The notes beneath the pieces were generated by a model. The model saw nothing but the letters and a program-made list of their open reading frames with translations, did not search any database and was not told the origin of the DNA. Made by a program: the position numbers and the translations under genes. A stretch of 16,043 nt of DNA from an uncultured Catenibacterium sp. (GTDB lineage: Bacteria; Bacillota_I; Bacilli_A; Erysipelotrichales; Coprobacillaceae), in NCBI RefSeq assembly GCF_900764565.1, contig NZ_CAAFOM010000085.1:1-16043 (forward strand). Reading direction: 5' to 3'. Positions 5,847-12,768 of the stretch are shown here, in pieces; position 1 is the first letter of the stretch; every line of letters begins with the position of its first letter.

Positions 5847-5847
5847 C

Positions 5848-7119
5848 ATGACATACCGTTTAAATTATCATGTATGCCCAGAACATGGATGGATCAATGA
5901 TCCAAATGGATTTTCTTATTTCCAAGGTTATTATCACTTATTTTATCAATACTACCCAGATGAACCTATATGGGGACCAATGCATTGGGGTCATGTAAGA
6001 AGTAAGGATTTAGTTCATTGGGAAAACTTACCTATCGCTTTAACACCAGGAGACAAAGAAGACCTGGATGGCTGTTTTTCAGGAAGTGCAATAGAATACA
6101 ACAATCGTTTATGTTTAATCTATACAGGTAATATTTATGATGATCCTGAACATATCACATTCCATCAGAATGTGAATATTGCCTGGAGTGAAGATAGTAT
6201 TCATTTTCATAAATATGAAGACAATCCTGTTATTGCGAAACCACCTCTAGATAATACAATTCATTTCCGTGATCCTAAAGTATGGCGAGAAAATGATCAT
6301 TTTAAGATGATTATTGGTGGTCAGAAAGAGGATGGAAGAGGACATGTATTGATTTATCAATCAGATGATTTGATTCATTGGGATTATTTAGGTGAATATG
6401 GCCATGCATCTACTATTGATCATGAAGGTAAGATGTGGGAATGTCCTGATTTATTTAGACTCAATGGAGTCAATGTATTGTTGATGTCACCACAAGGCAT
6501 TAAAGAAGATGGTGAAAAATACAGAAACTATCATCAGACAGGCTATAAGATCAGAGATTCTTTTATTGAACTTGATCATGGTCATGATTTCTATGCCGCT
6601 TCTACTTTGTTAGCACCGGATGGAAGACGTATATTAATGGCCTGGATGGATATGTGGCATAGTGAATTCCCTGAAAAAGAAGAAGGATGGTCAGGTGCTA
6701 TGACCTTCCCTAGAGAACTCACTATTCATGATGATCATCTCTATATGATGCCAGTAGAAGAACTCGCATTATTAAGAGGTGAATCTAAAAAAGTAGAAGT
6801 CACAGACTATTTACTTCCATCTAGACAGGTAGAAATAGATTTAGATTTATATGAAGGACTGATTCTTACATTGGGTGACCTTTATACACTTAAAGTGAAT
6901 AACCATAAAGTTACTGTAATGAATCAGACAGAACGTGTAGGGAATATTAAAGACTATCAGTCTATGAAGATTCTGGTTGATTCAAGCAGTGTAGAAGTCT
7001 TCATCAACAATGGAGAACTTGTCTTTAGTGATCGTGTGTATTTCAAAGACACACCAGTCCTTTCACTTAATAGAAGAACAATATGTCTTATCACTACTCT
7101 AAGTGGAAAAGGCATATAA
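5848..7119 (+). CDS. scrB: Sucrose-6-phosphate hydrolase (GH32 beta-fructosidase)
   Basis: Hydrolyses sucrose-6-phosphate, delivered by a PTS, to glucose-6-phosphate and fructose in the cytoplasm. The 423-residue product shows the GH32 signatures in order: WINDPNG with the nucleophile Asp18, FRDPK at about 140-144 (transition-state stabilising Asp142), and WECPDLF with the acid/base Glu198. A five-bladed propeller region is followed by a short beta-sandwich tail with SVEVFINNGE, typical of the family. There is no signal peptide, which fits an intracellular enzyme. The start at 5848 is preceded by AAAGGAGA; an upstream in-frame start at 5782 lies within the GntR gene and is rejected. No sucrose PTS transporter or fructokinase gene is present in the window, so these must be elsewhere. 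A non-phosphorylated fructoside substrate cannot be excluded. Confidence 0.9.
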   Translation: MTYRLNYHVCPEHGWINDPNGFSYFQGYYHLFYQYYPDEPIWGPMHWGHVRSKDLVHWENLPIALTPGDKEDLDGCFSGSAIEYNNRLCLIYTGNIYDDPEHITFHQNVNIAWSEDSIHFHKYEDNPVIAKPPLDNTIHFRDPKVWRENDHFKMIIGGQKEDGRGHVLIYQSDDLIHWDYLGEYGHASTIDHEGKMWECPDLFRLNGVNVLLMSPQGIKEDGEKYRNYHQTGYKIRDSFIELDHGHDFYAASTLLAPDGRRILMAWMDMWHSEFPEKEEGWSGAMTFPRELTIHDDHLYMMPVEELALLRGESKKVEVTDYLLPSRQVEIDLDLYEGLILTLGDLYTLKVNNHKVTVMNQTERVGNIKDYQSMKILVDSSSVEVFINNGELVFSDRVYFKDTPVLSLNRRTICLITTLSGKGI

Positions 7120-7120
7120 T
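7115..7120 (+). promoter_or_regulatory. Possible internal -10 box at the end of the sucrose hydrolase gene
   Basis: A perfect TATAAT overlaps the hydrolase stop codon (7117-7119) and lies 7 nt before the AAGGGGGA ribosome binding site of the next gene. No convincing -35 is seen (TTATCA at 7088 is 21 bp away). It could give the membrane-protein/lipoprotein pair independent transcription. Confidence 0.3.
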
Positions 7121-7144
7121 ATGTACCAAGGGGGAATGATTTCA

Positions 7145-8749
7145 ATGAAAAAAATCGAATATAAACCGATGTTAATATCTATAATTCTTGTATTACTCAT
7201 TTATTATTTCTATACACCAGCATTGAATATCCATGCGATAGAATTCTGGATTTTCTTAATTGTATCACTATGTATCTATGGTGCGGCCTCTTCTTATAGT
7301 TCACTTATAGAGAAAGAAATTAATCCAAAGAAGTTAGGTTATTTAGGAACTGTCGTGGCAGTGATTGTAGTAGGTATCTTAGTGACTGATTTATTCACAA
7401 GTAAGATCTTCCACGCATCACGTTATGCCTCTCGTATAGAAGTAGAAAATGTAAAGTTTAATAATAAGACATTACATGAAGTAGACTTCTCTAAGACACC
7501 TATTATCGACCGTAAGAGCACAGTAAAGCTTGGTGATAAGGTCATGGGTGAGATTCCAGAATATGTTTCTCAGTTTGAAGTAAGTGATGATTATACACAG
7601 ATTTCTTATAAGAATAGTGTATATCGTGTCACTCCACTTGAATATGCAAGCCTCTTTAAATATCTCACTAATAGTAAGAATGGTATTCCTGCCTATATTA
7701 CAGTAAATTCTACAAATGGTAAGGCAGAAATCGTTAAGTTAAAAGATTTAGGCTTAGATGGTATGAAATATGTACCTTCTGCCATCCTTAATCATAATCT
7801 AAATCGTAAACTACAATTATCTTATCCTACATCCATCTTTGGTTCTCCTTCATTTGAAGTAGATGAAAAAGGACATCCTTGGTATGTATGTACAACATAT
7901 ACTTACTTTGGAGTAGGGAATAAGAAGAAGGTCACAGGTGCAGTACTCTTTGATCCAATTACTGGTAAATCTAAGAAATATGATAAAGACAAAGTACCAA
8001 AATGGGTGGATCGTGTTTATCCAGAAGAACTCATTATGACTGAAATAGATGAAAACGGAAGCTTACAGGATGGATTCTTTAACTCAGTCTTAGGACAGAA
8101 GAATGTCACTGTCACATCAGAAGGCTATAACTATTTAGAAAAAGATGGTGATATCTGGATTTATAGTGGTATTACTTCTGCGAATAAAGATTCATCTAAC
8201 TTAGGCTTTGTATTATCTAACTTACGTACACATAAGACTTTACGTTTCTCTTGTTCTGGTGCCAATGAAAAAGCTGCTATGAAATCTGCAGAAGGTGAAG
8301 TTAAGAATTATGGCTATGATGCGACATTCCCATTATTAGTTAATGTAGGTGGTCATCCTGTTTATTTAATTTCACTTAAGGATAGTGGAGGACTGATTAA
8401 ACAGTATGCGATGGTCGATGCGAAAGATTATCAGAAGGTCTCTGTTTATTCTGCAGATTCAGTGAAGAATCTAGAATTATTGAAGAAGAGTTTCCTTTCT
8501 TCTCAGACAATTACAGAAGAGTCTGATGCAGAAACTAAGAAGAAGGATATCACAATCGCAAATGTACAGATTCTTAATGTAGATGGTAAATCGAAGCTAT
8601 TTATCGTGGATACAGAAGGTAATAAATACAAAGCAGTCATTACATCAGAAAATGAAAACACATTTGCTTTCTTAAAGACAGGTGAAACAATTCATATTCG
8701 TTATATTGAAATGAAAGATGTAAATATTATCAAGAATGTAGGTGAATAA
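7145..8749 (+). CDS. Membrane protein with three N-terminal helices and large ectodomain, unknown function
   Basis: A 534-residue protein of a family I recognise as recurring in Firmicutes but cannot name. Three hydrophobic segments (about residues 9-25, 32-49 and 65-84) are followed by about 450 mostly hydrophilic residues. Lysines before helix 1 and in the KEINPKK loop between helices 2 and 3 predict a cytoplasmic N terminus and an extracytoplasmic C-terminal part. Notable blocks are TPIIDRKSTVKLGDKVMGE, GIPAYITVNSTNGKAEIV and PWYVCTTYTYFGVG. The last ~65 residues (IANVQILNVDG through IHIRYIEM) look like a small beta-barrel, possibly OB-like. The start ATG at 7145 has AAGGGGGA 9 nt upstream; earlier in-frame starts at 7103 and 7136 lack spacing. 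It sits 25 bp after scrB with no terminator and is immediately followed by a lipoprotein gene, suggesting a joint envelope function. Confidence 0.8.
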   Translation: MKKIEYKPMLISIILVLLIYYFYTPALNIHAIEFWIFLIVSLCIYGAASSYSSLIEKEINPKKLGYLGTVVAVIVVGILVTDLFTSKIFHASRYASRIEVENVKFNNKTLHEVDFSKTPIIDRKSTVKLGDKVMGEIPEYVSQFEVSDDYTQISYKNSVYRVTPLEYASLFKYLTNSKNGIPAYITVNSTNGKAEIVKLKDLGLDGMKYVPSAILNHNLNRKLQLSYPTSIFGSPSFEVDEKGHPWYVCTTYTYFGVGNKKKVTGAVLFDPITGKSKKYDKDKVPKWVDRVYPEELIMTEIDENGSLQDGFFNSVLGQKNVTVTSEGYNYLEKDGDIWIYSGITSANKDSSNLGFVLSNLRTHKTLRFSCSGANEKAAMKSAEGEVKNYGYDATFPLLVNVGGHPVYLISLKDSGGLIKQYAMVDAKDYQKVSVYSADSVKNLELLKKSFLSSQTITEESDAETKKKDITIANVQILNVDGKSKLFIVDTEGNKYKAVITSENENTFAFLKTGETIHIRYIEMKDVNIIKNVGE

Positions 8750-8750
8750 G

Positions 8751-9377
8751 ATGAAAAGAATCATGAAGATTTTCACAATCACACTTGTATGTTTATCGTT
8801 ATGTGGATGTTCTTATTTCAAGTCTAAGCTCAATGATATTAAAGGCAGCTTGATTGGGAATGGCTATACAATTGATACTTATGATAATTATGGAAACAAG
8901 GTTTTTGAAACAAAAGGTCAGAAGATTAAGATCACTGGTAATAAAGTCAAAGAATCATCATATAATTCTGATGGCAGTGTAAAAGAAACATATAGCCTTT
9001 CTTCAGTCATTACGATCACAATTGATGGGAATGAAATAGAAAGCTGTGGTGATACTTGCATCTTTGAACAGAAGGGATTAGATGCAGAAGTAGACTTTAC
9101 TAAGAAGCATATCAATAGTAGAGCTGATGGTATTACTGCCAATACCGCTATCGCAAATTACTTAAATAAGTATAAGAACTTATTTGGTAAGAGAAGAGTT
9201 GTCGTTGTTAAGTCTCAATTAGGTCAGCCTATTAAGGCTTATCAGGGTGATGATGTGTATTGGGAAATTCCTGATAACTTACCTAAGATGACTAAACTTA
9301 TGATTGATGGTAAAGCACTTTATATTCATCGTGCTAATTTCCAGATCATTGATTCAGATTGTTTGACACAAGAGTAG
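8751..9377 (+). CDS. Lipoprotein, DUF5052-like
   Basis: A 208-residue secreted lipoprotein. The N terminus has lysines, a hydrophobic stretch (about residues 7-18) and a lipobox LCGC with the modified cysteine at residue 20; cysteine at the -2 position is less common. The mature part resembles proteins annotated as DUF5052: KGSLIGNGYTIDTYDNYGNK, a beta-rich middle, and a conserved-looking end with QLGQPIKAYQGDDVYWEIP and DGKALYIHRANF. Two further cysteines (about 99 and 103) could form a disulfide. Function is unknown. The start at 8751 follows AGGTGA by 5 nt; this site overlaps the end of the upstream membrane-protein gene, so the two are probably co-translated partners at the cell surface. 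The DUF assignment is from memory of the pattern and needs a profile search. Confidence 0.8.
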   Translation: MKRIMKIFTITLVCLSLCGCSYFKSKLNDIKGSLIGNGYTIDTYDNYGNKVFETKGQKIKITGNKVKESSYNSDGSVKETYSLSSVITITIDGNEIESCGDTCIFEQKGLDAEVDFTKKHINSRADGITANTAIANYLNKYKNLFGKRRVVVVKSQLGQPIKAYQGDDVYWEIPDNLPKMTKLMIDGKALYIHRANFQIIDSDCLTQE

Positions 9378-9395
9378 TTCGTCTACTCTTTTTTT
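9370..9395 (+). terminator. Terminator after the lipoprotein gene
   Basis: AAGAGTAG (9370-9377) and CTACTCTT (9383-9390) form an 8-bp stem with a TTCGT loop and a T run to 9395. The lipoprotein stop codon TAG (9375-9377) lies inside the 5' arm. It ends the unit that begins with the GntR gene. Confidence 0.92.
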
Positions 9396-9396
9396 G

Positions 9397-9427
9397 TTGA
9401 CTATAAACCTTAGTTTAGCGTTAAAAT
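9397..9427 (+). promoter_or_regulatory. Possible promoter of the DUF362 gene
   Basis: TTGACT (9397-9402) and TAAAAT (9422-9427) are 19 bp apart, directly after the preceding terminator and 8 nt before the GGAGGAT ribosome binding site. The spacer is longer than usual, so the exact boxes are uncertain. Confidence 0.35.
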
Positions 9428-9448
9428 AGTATCATGGAGGATATGTTT

Positions 9449-10573
9449 ATGGAGAAATCAAAAGTATATTTTACAGACTTTCGTACGCATGTTGGTGTAA
9501 GTCTAACTGAAAAATTACAGCGTTTAATCAAGAAAGCAGGTATGACTGATATTGATATGGATGGTAAGTTTGTCGCCATCAAGATGCATTTTGGTGAATT
9601 AGGTAACTTATCATATTTACGTCCTAATTATGCGAAAGCAGTCGCAGATGTAGTGAAGGAATGTGGAGGAAAACCATTCTTAACAGATTGTAATACATTA
9701 TATCCAGGTTCTAGAAAGAATGCCCTGGAACATCTAGATTGTGCAAATATCAATGGTTTTAATACAATCACTACAGGATGTCAGATCATTATTGGTGATG
9801 GTTTAAGAGGCACTGATGATATCACAGTACCTGTAAGAAATGGTGAATATTGTAAGGAAGCTTATATTGGTCGTGCAGTGATGGATGCAGATATTTTTAT
9901 CAGCTTAACTCATTTTAAAGGTCATGAATCAACTGGTTTTGGTGGTGCTATTAAGAATATCGGTATGGGTTGTGGAAGCCGTGCTGGTAAGATGCAGCAG
10001 CATAATTCAGGTAAACCAATTGTGCATGCTGACTTATGTAGAGGATGTCGTCGCTGTGCAAAAGAATGTGGTAGTGATGCTATCACTTATGAAAATGGAA
10101 AAGCAGTCATCAATCAGGACATCTGTAAAGGATGTGGAAGATGTATTGGTGCCTGTGCATTTGATGCCATTGAAAATCAGAATTGGGATGCCAATGAAAT
10201 ATTGGGTAGAAAAATGGCTGAATATTCCCAGGCAGTATGTGATGGAAGACCTACATTCCATATTAGCTTAGTAAGAGATATTTCACCTAACTGTGACTGT
10301 CATGGTGAAAATGATGCACCTATCTTACCAGATGTTGGTATCTTTGCATCATTTGATCCTGTTGCCTTAGATCAGGCATGTGTCGATGCATGTTTACATG
10401 CCGAGCCTATGCCTAATAGTCAATTATCTGATAACTTGGCTGATCCACATTGGCATCACCATCATGATAACTTCCTAGACTCAAATCCTAATGTCAGATG
10501 GAAAGAAACACTAGAACATGCAGAAAAGATTGGTTTAGGTACAAGAGAATACGAACTCATTAAGATGAAATAA
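9449..10573 (+). CDS. DUF362 domain protein with two [4Fe-4S] ferredoxin motifs
   Basis: A 374-residue predicted iron-sulfur protein. Residues of about 4-190 form the DUF362 domain (KMHFGELGN, FLTDCNTLYPGSR, THFKGHESTGFGGAIKN). A ferredoxin-type insert follows: Cys197, 200, 203 and 207 and Cys226, 229, 232 and 236, each in CxxCxxCxxxC form and expected to ligate one [4Fe-4S] cluster. A C-terminal DUF362 part with FDPVALDQAC follows. No signal peptide is seen, so it is probably cytoplasmic. The redox partner and substrate are unknown. Near the C terminus is an unusual HWHHHHD cluster (about 334-340) that could bind metal. The start at 9449 is chosen because GGAGGAT lies 6 nt upstream; in-frame ATGs at 9434 and 9443 overlap that site. 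It is a single-gene unit between two terminators. Confidence 0.88.
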   Translation: MEKSKVYFTDFRTHVGVSLTEKLQRLIKKAGMTDIDMDGKFVAIKMHFGELGNLSYLRPNYAKAVADVVKECGGKPFLTDCNTLYPGSRKNALEHLDCANINGFNTITTGCQIIIGDGLRGTDDITVPVRNGEYCKEAYIGRAVMDADIFISLTHFKGHESTGFGGAIKNIGMGCGSRAGKMQQHNSGKPIVHADLCRGCRRCAKECGSDAITYENGKAVINQDICKGCGRCIGACAFDAIENQNWDANEILGRKMAEYSQAVCDGRPTFHISLVRDISPNCDCHGENDAPILPDVGIFASFDPVALDQACVDACLHAEPMPNSQLSDNLADPHWHHHHDNFLDSNPNVRWKETLEHAEKIGLGTREYELIKMK

Positions 10574-10574
10574 G

Positions 10575-10597
10575 AAAAGACCCAGCTGGGTCTTTTT
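10575..10597. terminator. Bidirectional terminator between the DUF362 and HAD genes
   Basis: AAAAGACCCAG (10575-10585) and CTGGGTCTTTT (10586-10596) make a perfect palindrome that folds as an A/T-flanked hairpin with T runs in both directions. It starts 1 nt after the DUF362 stop and reaches into the HAD stop codon (10596-10598). Confidence 0.92.
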
Positions 10598-11375
10598 AAA
10601 TAAGTTCAAAATGTTTTAAGGCATTATAGATGCCATCTTCATCTATATCATCAGTGATATAGTCTGCCGCTTCCTTGACATCATCTCCGGCATTTCCCAT
10701 GGCAACAGAAATCTTTGTATACTCAAACATATCAATATCATTCTTACCATCTCCAAATGACATAGTCTCATCTTGATTAATAGAATAATATTTCAATACT
10801 TCATGAATACCATTCTGTTTACCACCCGTAGAAGGAATAATATCCACTGCCTGAGGATTCCATTGTGTCTCCTTACAATGAGGCATAAGTTCTTTAATTT
10901 CTTTTAATCTCTCATCATTTGTATCATAAGGAATCACCTGATAAATAGGATGTGTATAACCTCTATGAATATCTCCTACATCAGGCAATGGTGTAGAAAT
11001 AGCTTTCTGTACTTTTTCTACCACCTCATTATTAAAATTGATATACATCAATTCATCCTCTACAAATATGCAAGGCATATGGTTTGTATCCACATAATTG
11101 ATGATGTGAGTGATGTCTTCTTGTTCAATAGGAAGTCCATAAATCATCCCTTCCTTGTTGAAACAATACTGCCCATTTAAAGTAATACAAGCATCAAACT
11201 CTAGATCCTGTATAGGAAGATCCCTCATCTCGCTTAGATGTCTTCCTGTCGCAATAAATGTGAGTATGCCTTTCTCTTTTAATAGCTTTAATGCGTTTTT
11301 AGTAGATTCTGGAACACTATAAGTATTATGCGAAAGAAGTGTTCCATCAATATCAAAAAATACTGCTTTGATCAT
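10596..11375 (-). CDS. Cof-type HAD-IIB family sugar-phosphate phosphatase
   Basis: A 259-residue haloacid-dehalogenase phosphatase of the Cof subfamily, probably dephosphorylating sugar phosphates or similar metabolites in the cytoplasm. All four motifs are intact: motif I FFDIDGT (Asp8 nucleophile, Asp10), motif II ATGR (43-45 region), motif III Lys186 in STGGKQNGI, and motif IV FGDGKNDIDM (Asp209 and Asp213). The C2-type cap lies at about residues 85-185. The start at 11375 is preceded by AGGAGGAT at a 7-nt spacing from AGGAGG. It lies downstream of the histidine phosphatase gene, separated by that gene's terminator; a TATGAT (11398-11403) on the minus strand could be its own -10. The substrate cannot be told from sequence, because paralogues are many. 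Confidence 0.9.
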   Translation of the reverse strand: MIKAVFFDIDGTLLSHNTYSVPESTKNALKLLKEKGILTFIATGRHLSEMRDLPIQDLEFDACITLNGQYCFNKEGMIYGLPIEQEDITHIINYVDTNHMPCIFVEDELMYINFNNEVVEKVQKAISTPLPDVGDIHRGYTHPIYQVIPYDTNDERLKEIKELMPHCKETQWNPQAVDIIPSTGGKQNGIHEVLKYYSINQDETMSFGDGKNDIDMFEYTKISVAMGNAGDDVKEAADYITDDIDEDGIYNALKHFELI

Positions 11376-11405
11376 ATTTCATCCTCCTGTCTTATTTATC
11401 ATACT

Positions 11406-11432
11406 AAAAAAAGTTCCCAAAAGGAAACTTTT
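11406..11432 (-). terminator. Terminator of the histidine phosphatase gene
   Basis: AAAAGTTCCC (11409-11418) and GGAAACTTTT (11423-11432) pair over 9 positions with one mismatch or bulge. On the minus strand they are followed by seven T (11412-11406). The 5' arm overlaps the stop codon (11431-11433). Confidence 0.85.
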
Positions 11433-12015
11433 ACATGAAACTACTGAAATCATGATTAATGATTTCTTTACAAGAGAAGATACCATCTTCATATGTACAT
11501 ACAAAGATAGCACAGTTCTTAATCCCTTTCTTATAGTGAGCGACATTATATTCTTCAAAATTTCTAATAAAGTTGGCACATGCTGCTCCATGAGATACAA
11601 CTAAGACATTATCACCTTTTGTATTTTCCATAATATCAGTGATTGTCTTTACAACTCTTACTTGTACTTCATCCTGTGATTCTCCACCATAAGTCTTGAA
11701 GTAATCTAAATAAGGCAATGGTGGATTCAAACATTCATCCTTACCTTCAAATACACCAAAGTTCATTTCTTTTAATCCCTTTAAACGTGTATAAGGCATT
11801 TGATGATGTGTGACTATTTCTAGTGTATCACTGGCTCTTTCACTTGTGCTGCAGTACGCATCATCAATTTGAATATGATGATCATCAAACCATTTGCCAG
11901 CTACTTCTGCCTGTTTAATTCCTATTTCTGTCAGAGGTGCATCACACCATCCCTGGATCTTATGCTGTGCATTAAATAAAGTCTGTCCATGACGCATTAA
12001 ATAAAGTGTTTTCAT
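11431..12015 (-). CDS. Histidine phosphatase superfamily protein (phosphoglycerate-mutase-like)
   Basis: A 194-residue cytoplasmic phosphatase. The phospho-acceptor motif LMRHGQT has His9 flanked by Arg8. The second basic residue is in STSERASDT (about Arg60), the likely acid/base Glu83 is in LKEMNFGVFEG, and the second catalytic histidine is His142 in VVSHGAAC. These place it in the branch-1 histidine phosphatases, annotated variously as phosphoglycerate mutase, alpha-ribazole phosphatase or broad-specificity phosphatase; the size and motifs favour a phosphatase. The substrate is unknown. The start at 12015 is preceded by AAGGAGGAA at a suitable distance; a longer frame to 12042 is rejected. 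It diverges from the MerR operon, and its promoter carries the 19-bp spacer and inverted repeat typical of MerR control. It ends in its own terminator. Confidence 0.88.
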   Translation of the reverse strand: MKTLYLMRHGQTLFNAQHKIQGWCDAPLTEIGIKQAEVAGKWFDDHHIQIDDAYCSTSERASDTLEIVTHHQMPYTRLKGLKEMNFGVFEGKDECLNPPLPYLDYFKTYGGESQDEVQVRVVKTITDIMENTKGDNVLVVSHGAACANFIRNFEEYNVAHYKKGIKNCAIFVCTYEDGIFSCKEIINHDFSSFM

Positions 12016-12046
12016 TGTATTTCCTCCTTCAACTTTGTACAATTAA

Positions 12047-12077
12047 ATTATAAAACATGGTAGTTACTACCGTGCAA
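12047..12077 (-). promoter_or_regulatory. MerR-type promoter of the histidine phosphatase gene (19-bp spacer)
   Basis: On the minus strand TTGCAC (12077-12072) and a perfect TATAAT (12052-12047) are separated by exactly 19 bp, longer than the usual 17. The spacer contains most of an inverted repeat. This is the layout that MerR-family proteins activate by twisting the DNA. The MerR gene starts 21 bp beyond the -35 on the other strand. Confidence 0.65.
12056..12074. promoter_or_regulatory. Inverted-repeat operator between divergent histidine phosphatase and MerR genes
   Basis: CATGGTAG (12056-12063), TTA, and CTACCGTG (12067-12074) form an inverted repeat with 7 of 8 matching positions. It lies inside the 19-bp spacer of the minus-strand promoter and just upstream of the MerR ribosome binding site, so one site could control both directions. 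The YtrA-type regulator encoded in the same operon is an alternative binder. Confidence 0.65.
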
Positions 12078-12097
12078 GAAAAAAGGAGAAATTTTTT

Positions 12098-12496
12098 ATG
12101 TATACAATGAAAGAAGTATGCCAGATGGTAGGATGGAACTATGAAACACTCAAATACTATTGTAAAGAAGGTTTAATACCTAATGTAAAAAGAGATAAGA
12201 ATAACTATCGTGTCTTTGATGAGAATAATATTGAATGGATCAAAGGACTCCAGTGTTTAAAGAAATGTGGAATGAGTTTAAAAGATATGCATCAATATCT
12301 TGATTATTGTATGCAGGGTCCTGTTTCTATTCCTGAACGTATGGATATGCTCGATCATACAAAAGAAGATCTAGAAAGAAGACTATCAGAAATACAGGAA
12401 TCTTTAGACTATATTGAACATAAGAAAGACCTCTATAGAGATATGCAGGAAGGTAAGAAGCCTTATGTAAGTCATGTCTACCATGTAGAAAATTAG
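12098..12496 (+). CDS. MerR-family transcriptional regulator, cysteine-containing (NmlR/AdhR-like)
   Basis: A 132-residue DNA-binding regulator. The N-terminal winged helix (about residues 2-70) shows YTMKEVCQMVGWNYETLKYY, EGLIP, NNYRVFDENNIEWIKGL and GMSLKDMHQYL, as in MerR proteins. A coiled-coil dimerisation helix follows (about 80-118). Cysteines occur at 8, 22, 53, 57 and 71. Those at about 53 and 71 are near positions where the aldehyde- and nitrosative-stress sensors NmlR and AdhR carry cysteines, so thiol-based sensing is possible but inferred. The start at 12098 follows AAGGAG. It is the first gene of an operon that continues through an ABC transporter. It probably acts on the divergent 19-bp-spaced promoter and on its own transcription. 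Confidence 0.88.
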   Translation: MYTMKEVCQMVGWNYETLKYYCKEGLIPNVKRDKNNYRVFDENNIEWIKGLQCLKKCGMSLKDMHQYLDYCMQGPVSIPERMDMLDHTKEDLERRLSEIQESLDYIEHKKDLYRDMQEGKKPYVSHVYHVEN

Positions 12497-12504
12497 GTGA
12501 TACT

Positions 12505-12768
12505 ATGATAGGTACAGTCGATTTTAATATGATTCTAGAACTCAATCGTTTATTGAAGAAAGAAGGTTATGACTATTCTGTACATTCTATTGGAGGATGT
12601 GCAAGCTGTGGTCTTTCTTTAAGATGTGAAGGAAAAGAAAGTGATTTAGAAGAGGTCATGAAGGTCATAAATGACTTTCTTAAAACAAAATGGTTAAAGA
12701 GTGTTCCTAGTCTAGAAGATCCATATACGCTAGGTATCATCTCTACATTTCATAAGGAGGTGGTATAA
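12505..12768 (+). CDS. Small cysteine-rich protein, unknown function (RDAC-like)
   Basis: An 87-residue soluble protein with no signal peptide or membrane helix. Its layout, a helix ELNRLLKKEGYDY, a strand with HSIGGCASCGLSLRC, then a helix EEVMKVINDFLK, recalls small Firmicutes proteins annotated as RDAC family. The central motif here is GGCASCG instead of RDAC plus glycine. Cys32, Cys35 and Cys41 (CxxC plus one) could bind metal or act in thiol chemistry. It lies 8 bp after the MerR gene with the ribosome binding site AGGTGA, and its stop overlaps the next start by 1 nt (TAATG), so it is translated as part of the operon. Family resemblance is tentative. Confidence 0.75.
   Translation: MIGTVDFNMILELNRLLKKEGYDYSVHSIGGCASCGLSLRCEGKESDLEEVMKVINDFLKTKWLKSVPSLEDPYTLGIISTFHKEVV

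Noticed and set aside
5782..5847. N-terminal extension of the sucrose hydrolase
   Set aside because: It is entirely within the GntR coding sequence in another frame; ATG 5848 has AAAGGAGA upstream and aligns with the GH32 N terminus.
9924..10271. 115-codon plus-strand open frame
   Set aside because: It lies in another frame inside the DUF362 gene; its Val/Cys/Met-rich product follows from the Gly- and Cys-codon-rich ferredoxin segment.
10448..10468. Histidine run as an engineered affinity tag
   Set aside because: It is interrupted by Trp, internal to the protein and followed by about 35 further residues typical of the DUF362 C terminus.
11368..11604. Plus-strand open frame and an opposing minus-strand frame (11379-11600) over the HAD/histidine phosphatase junction
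   Set aside because: Both run through the terminator and overlap the well-supported histidine phosphatase gene in other frames; neither has family features.
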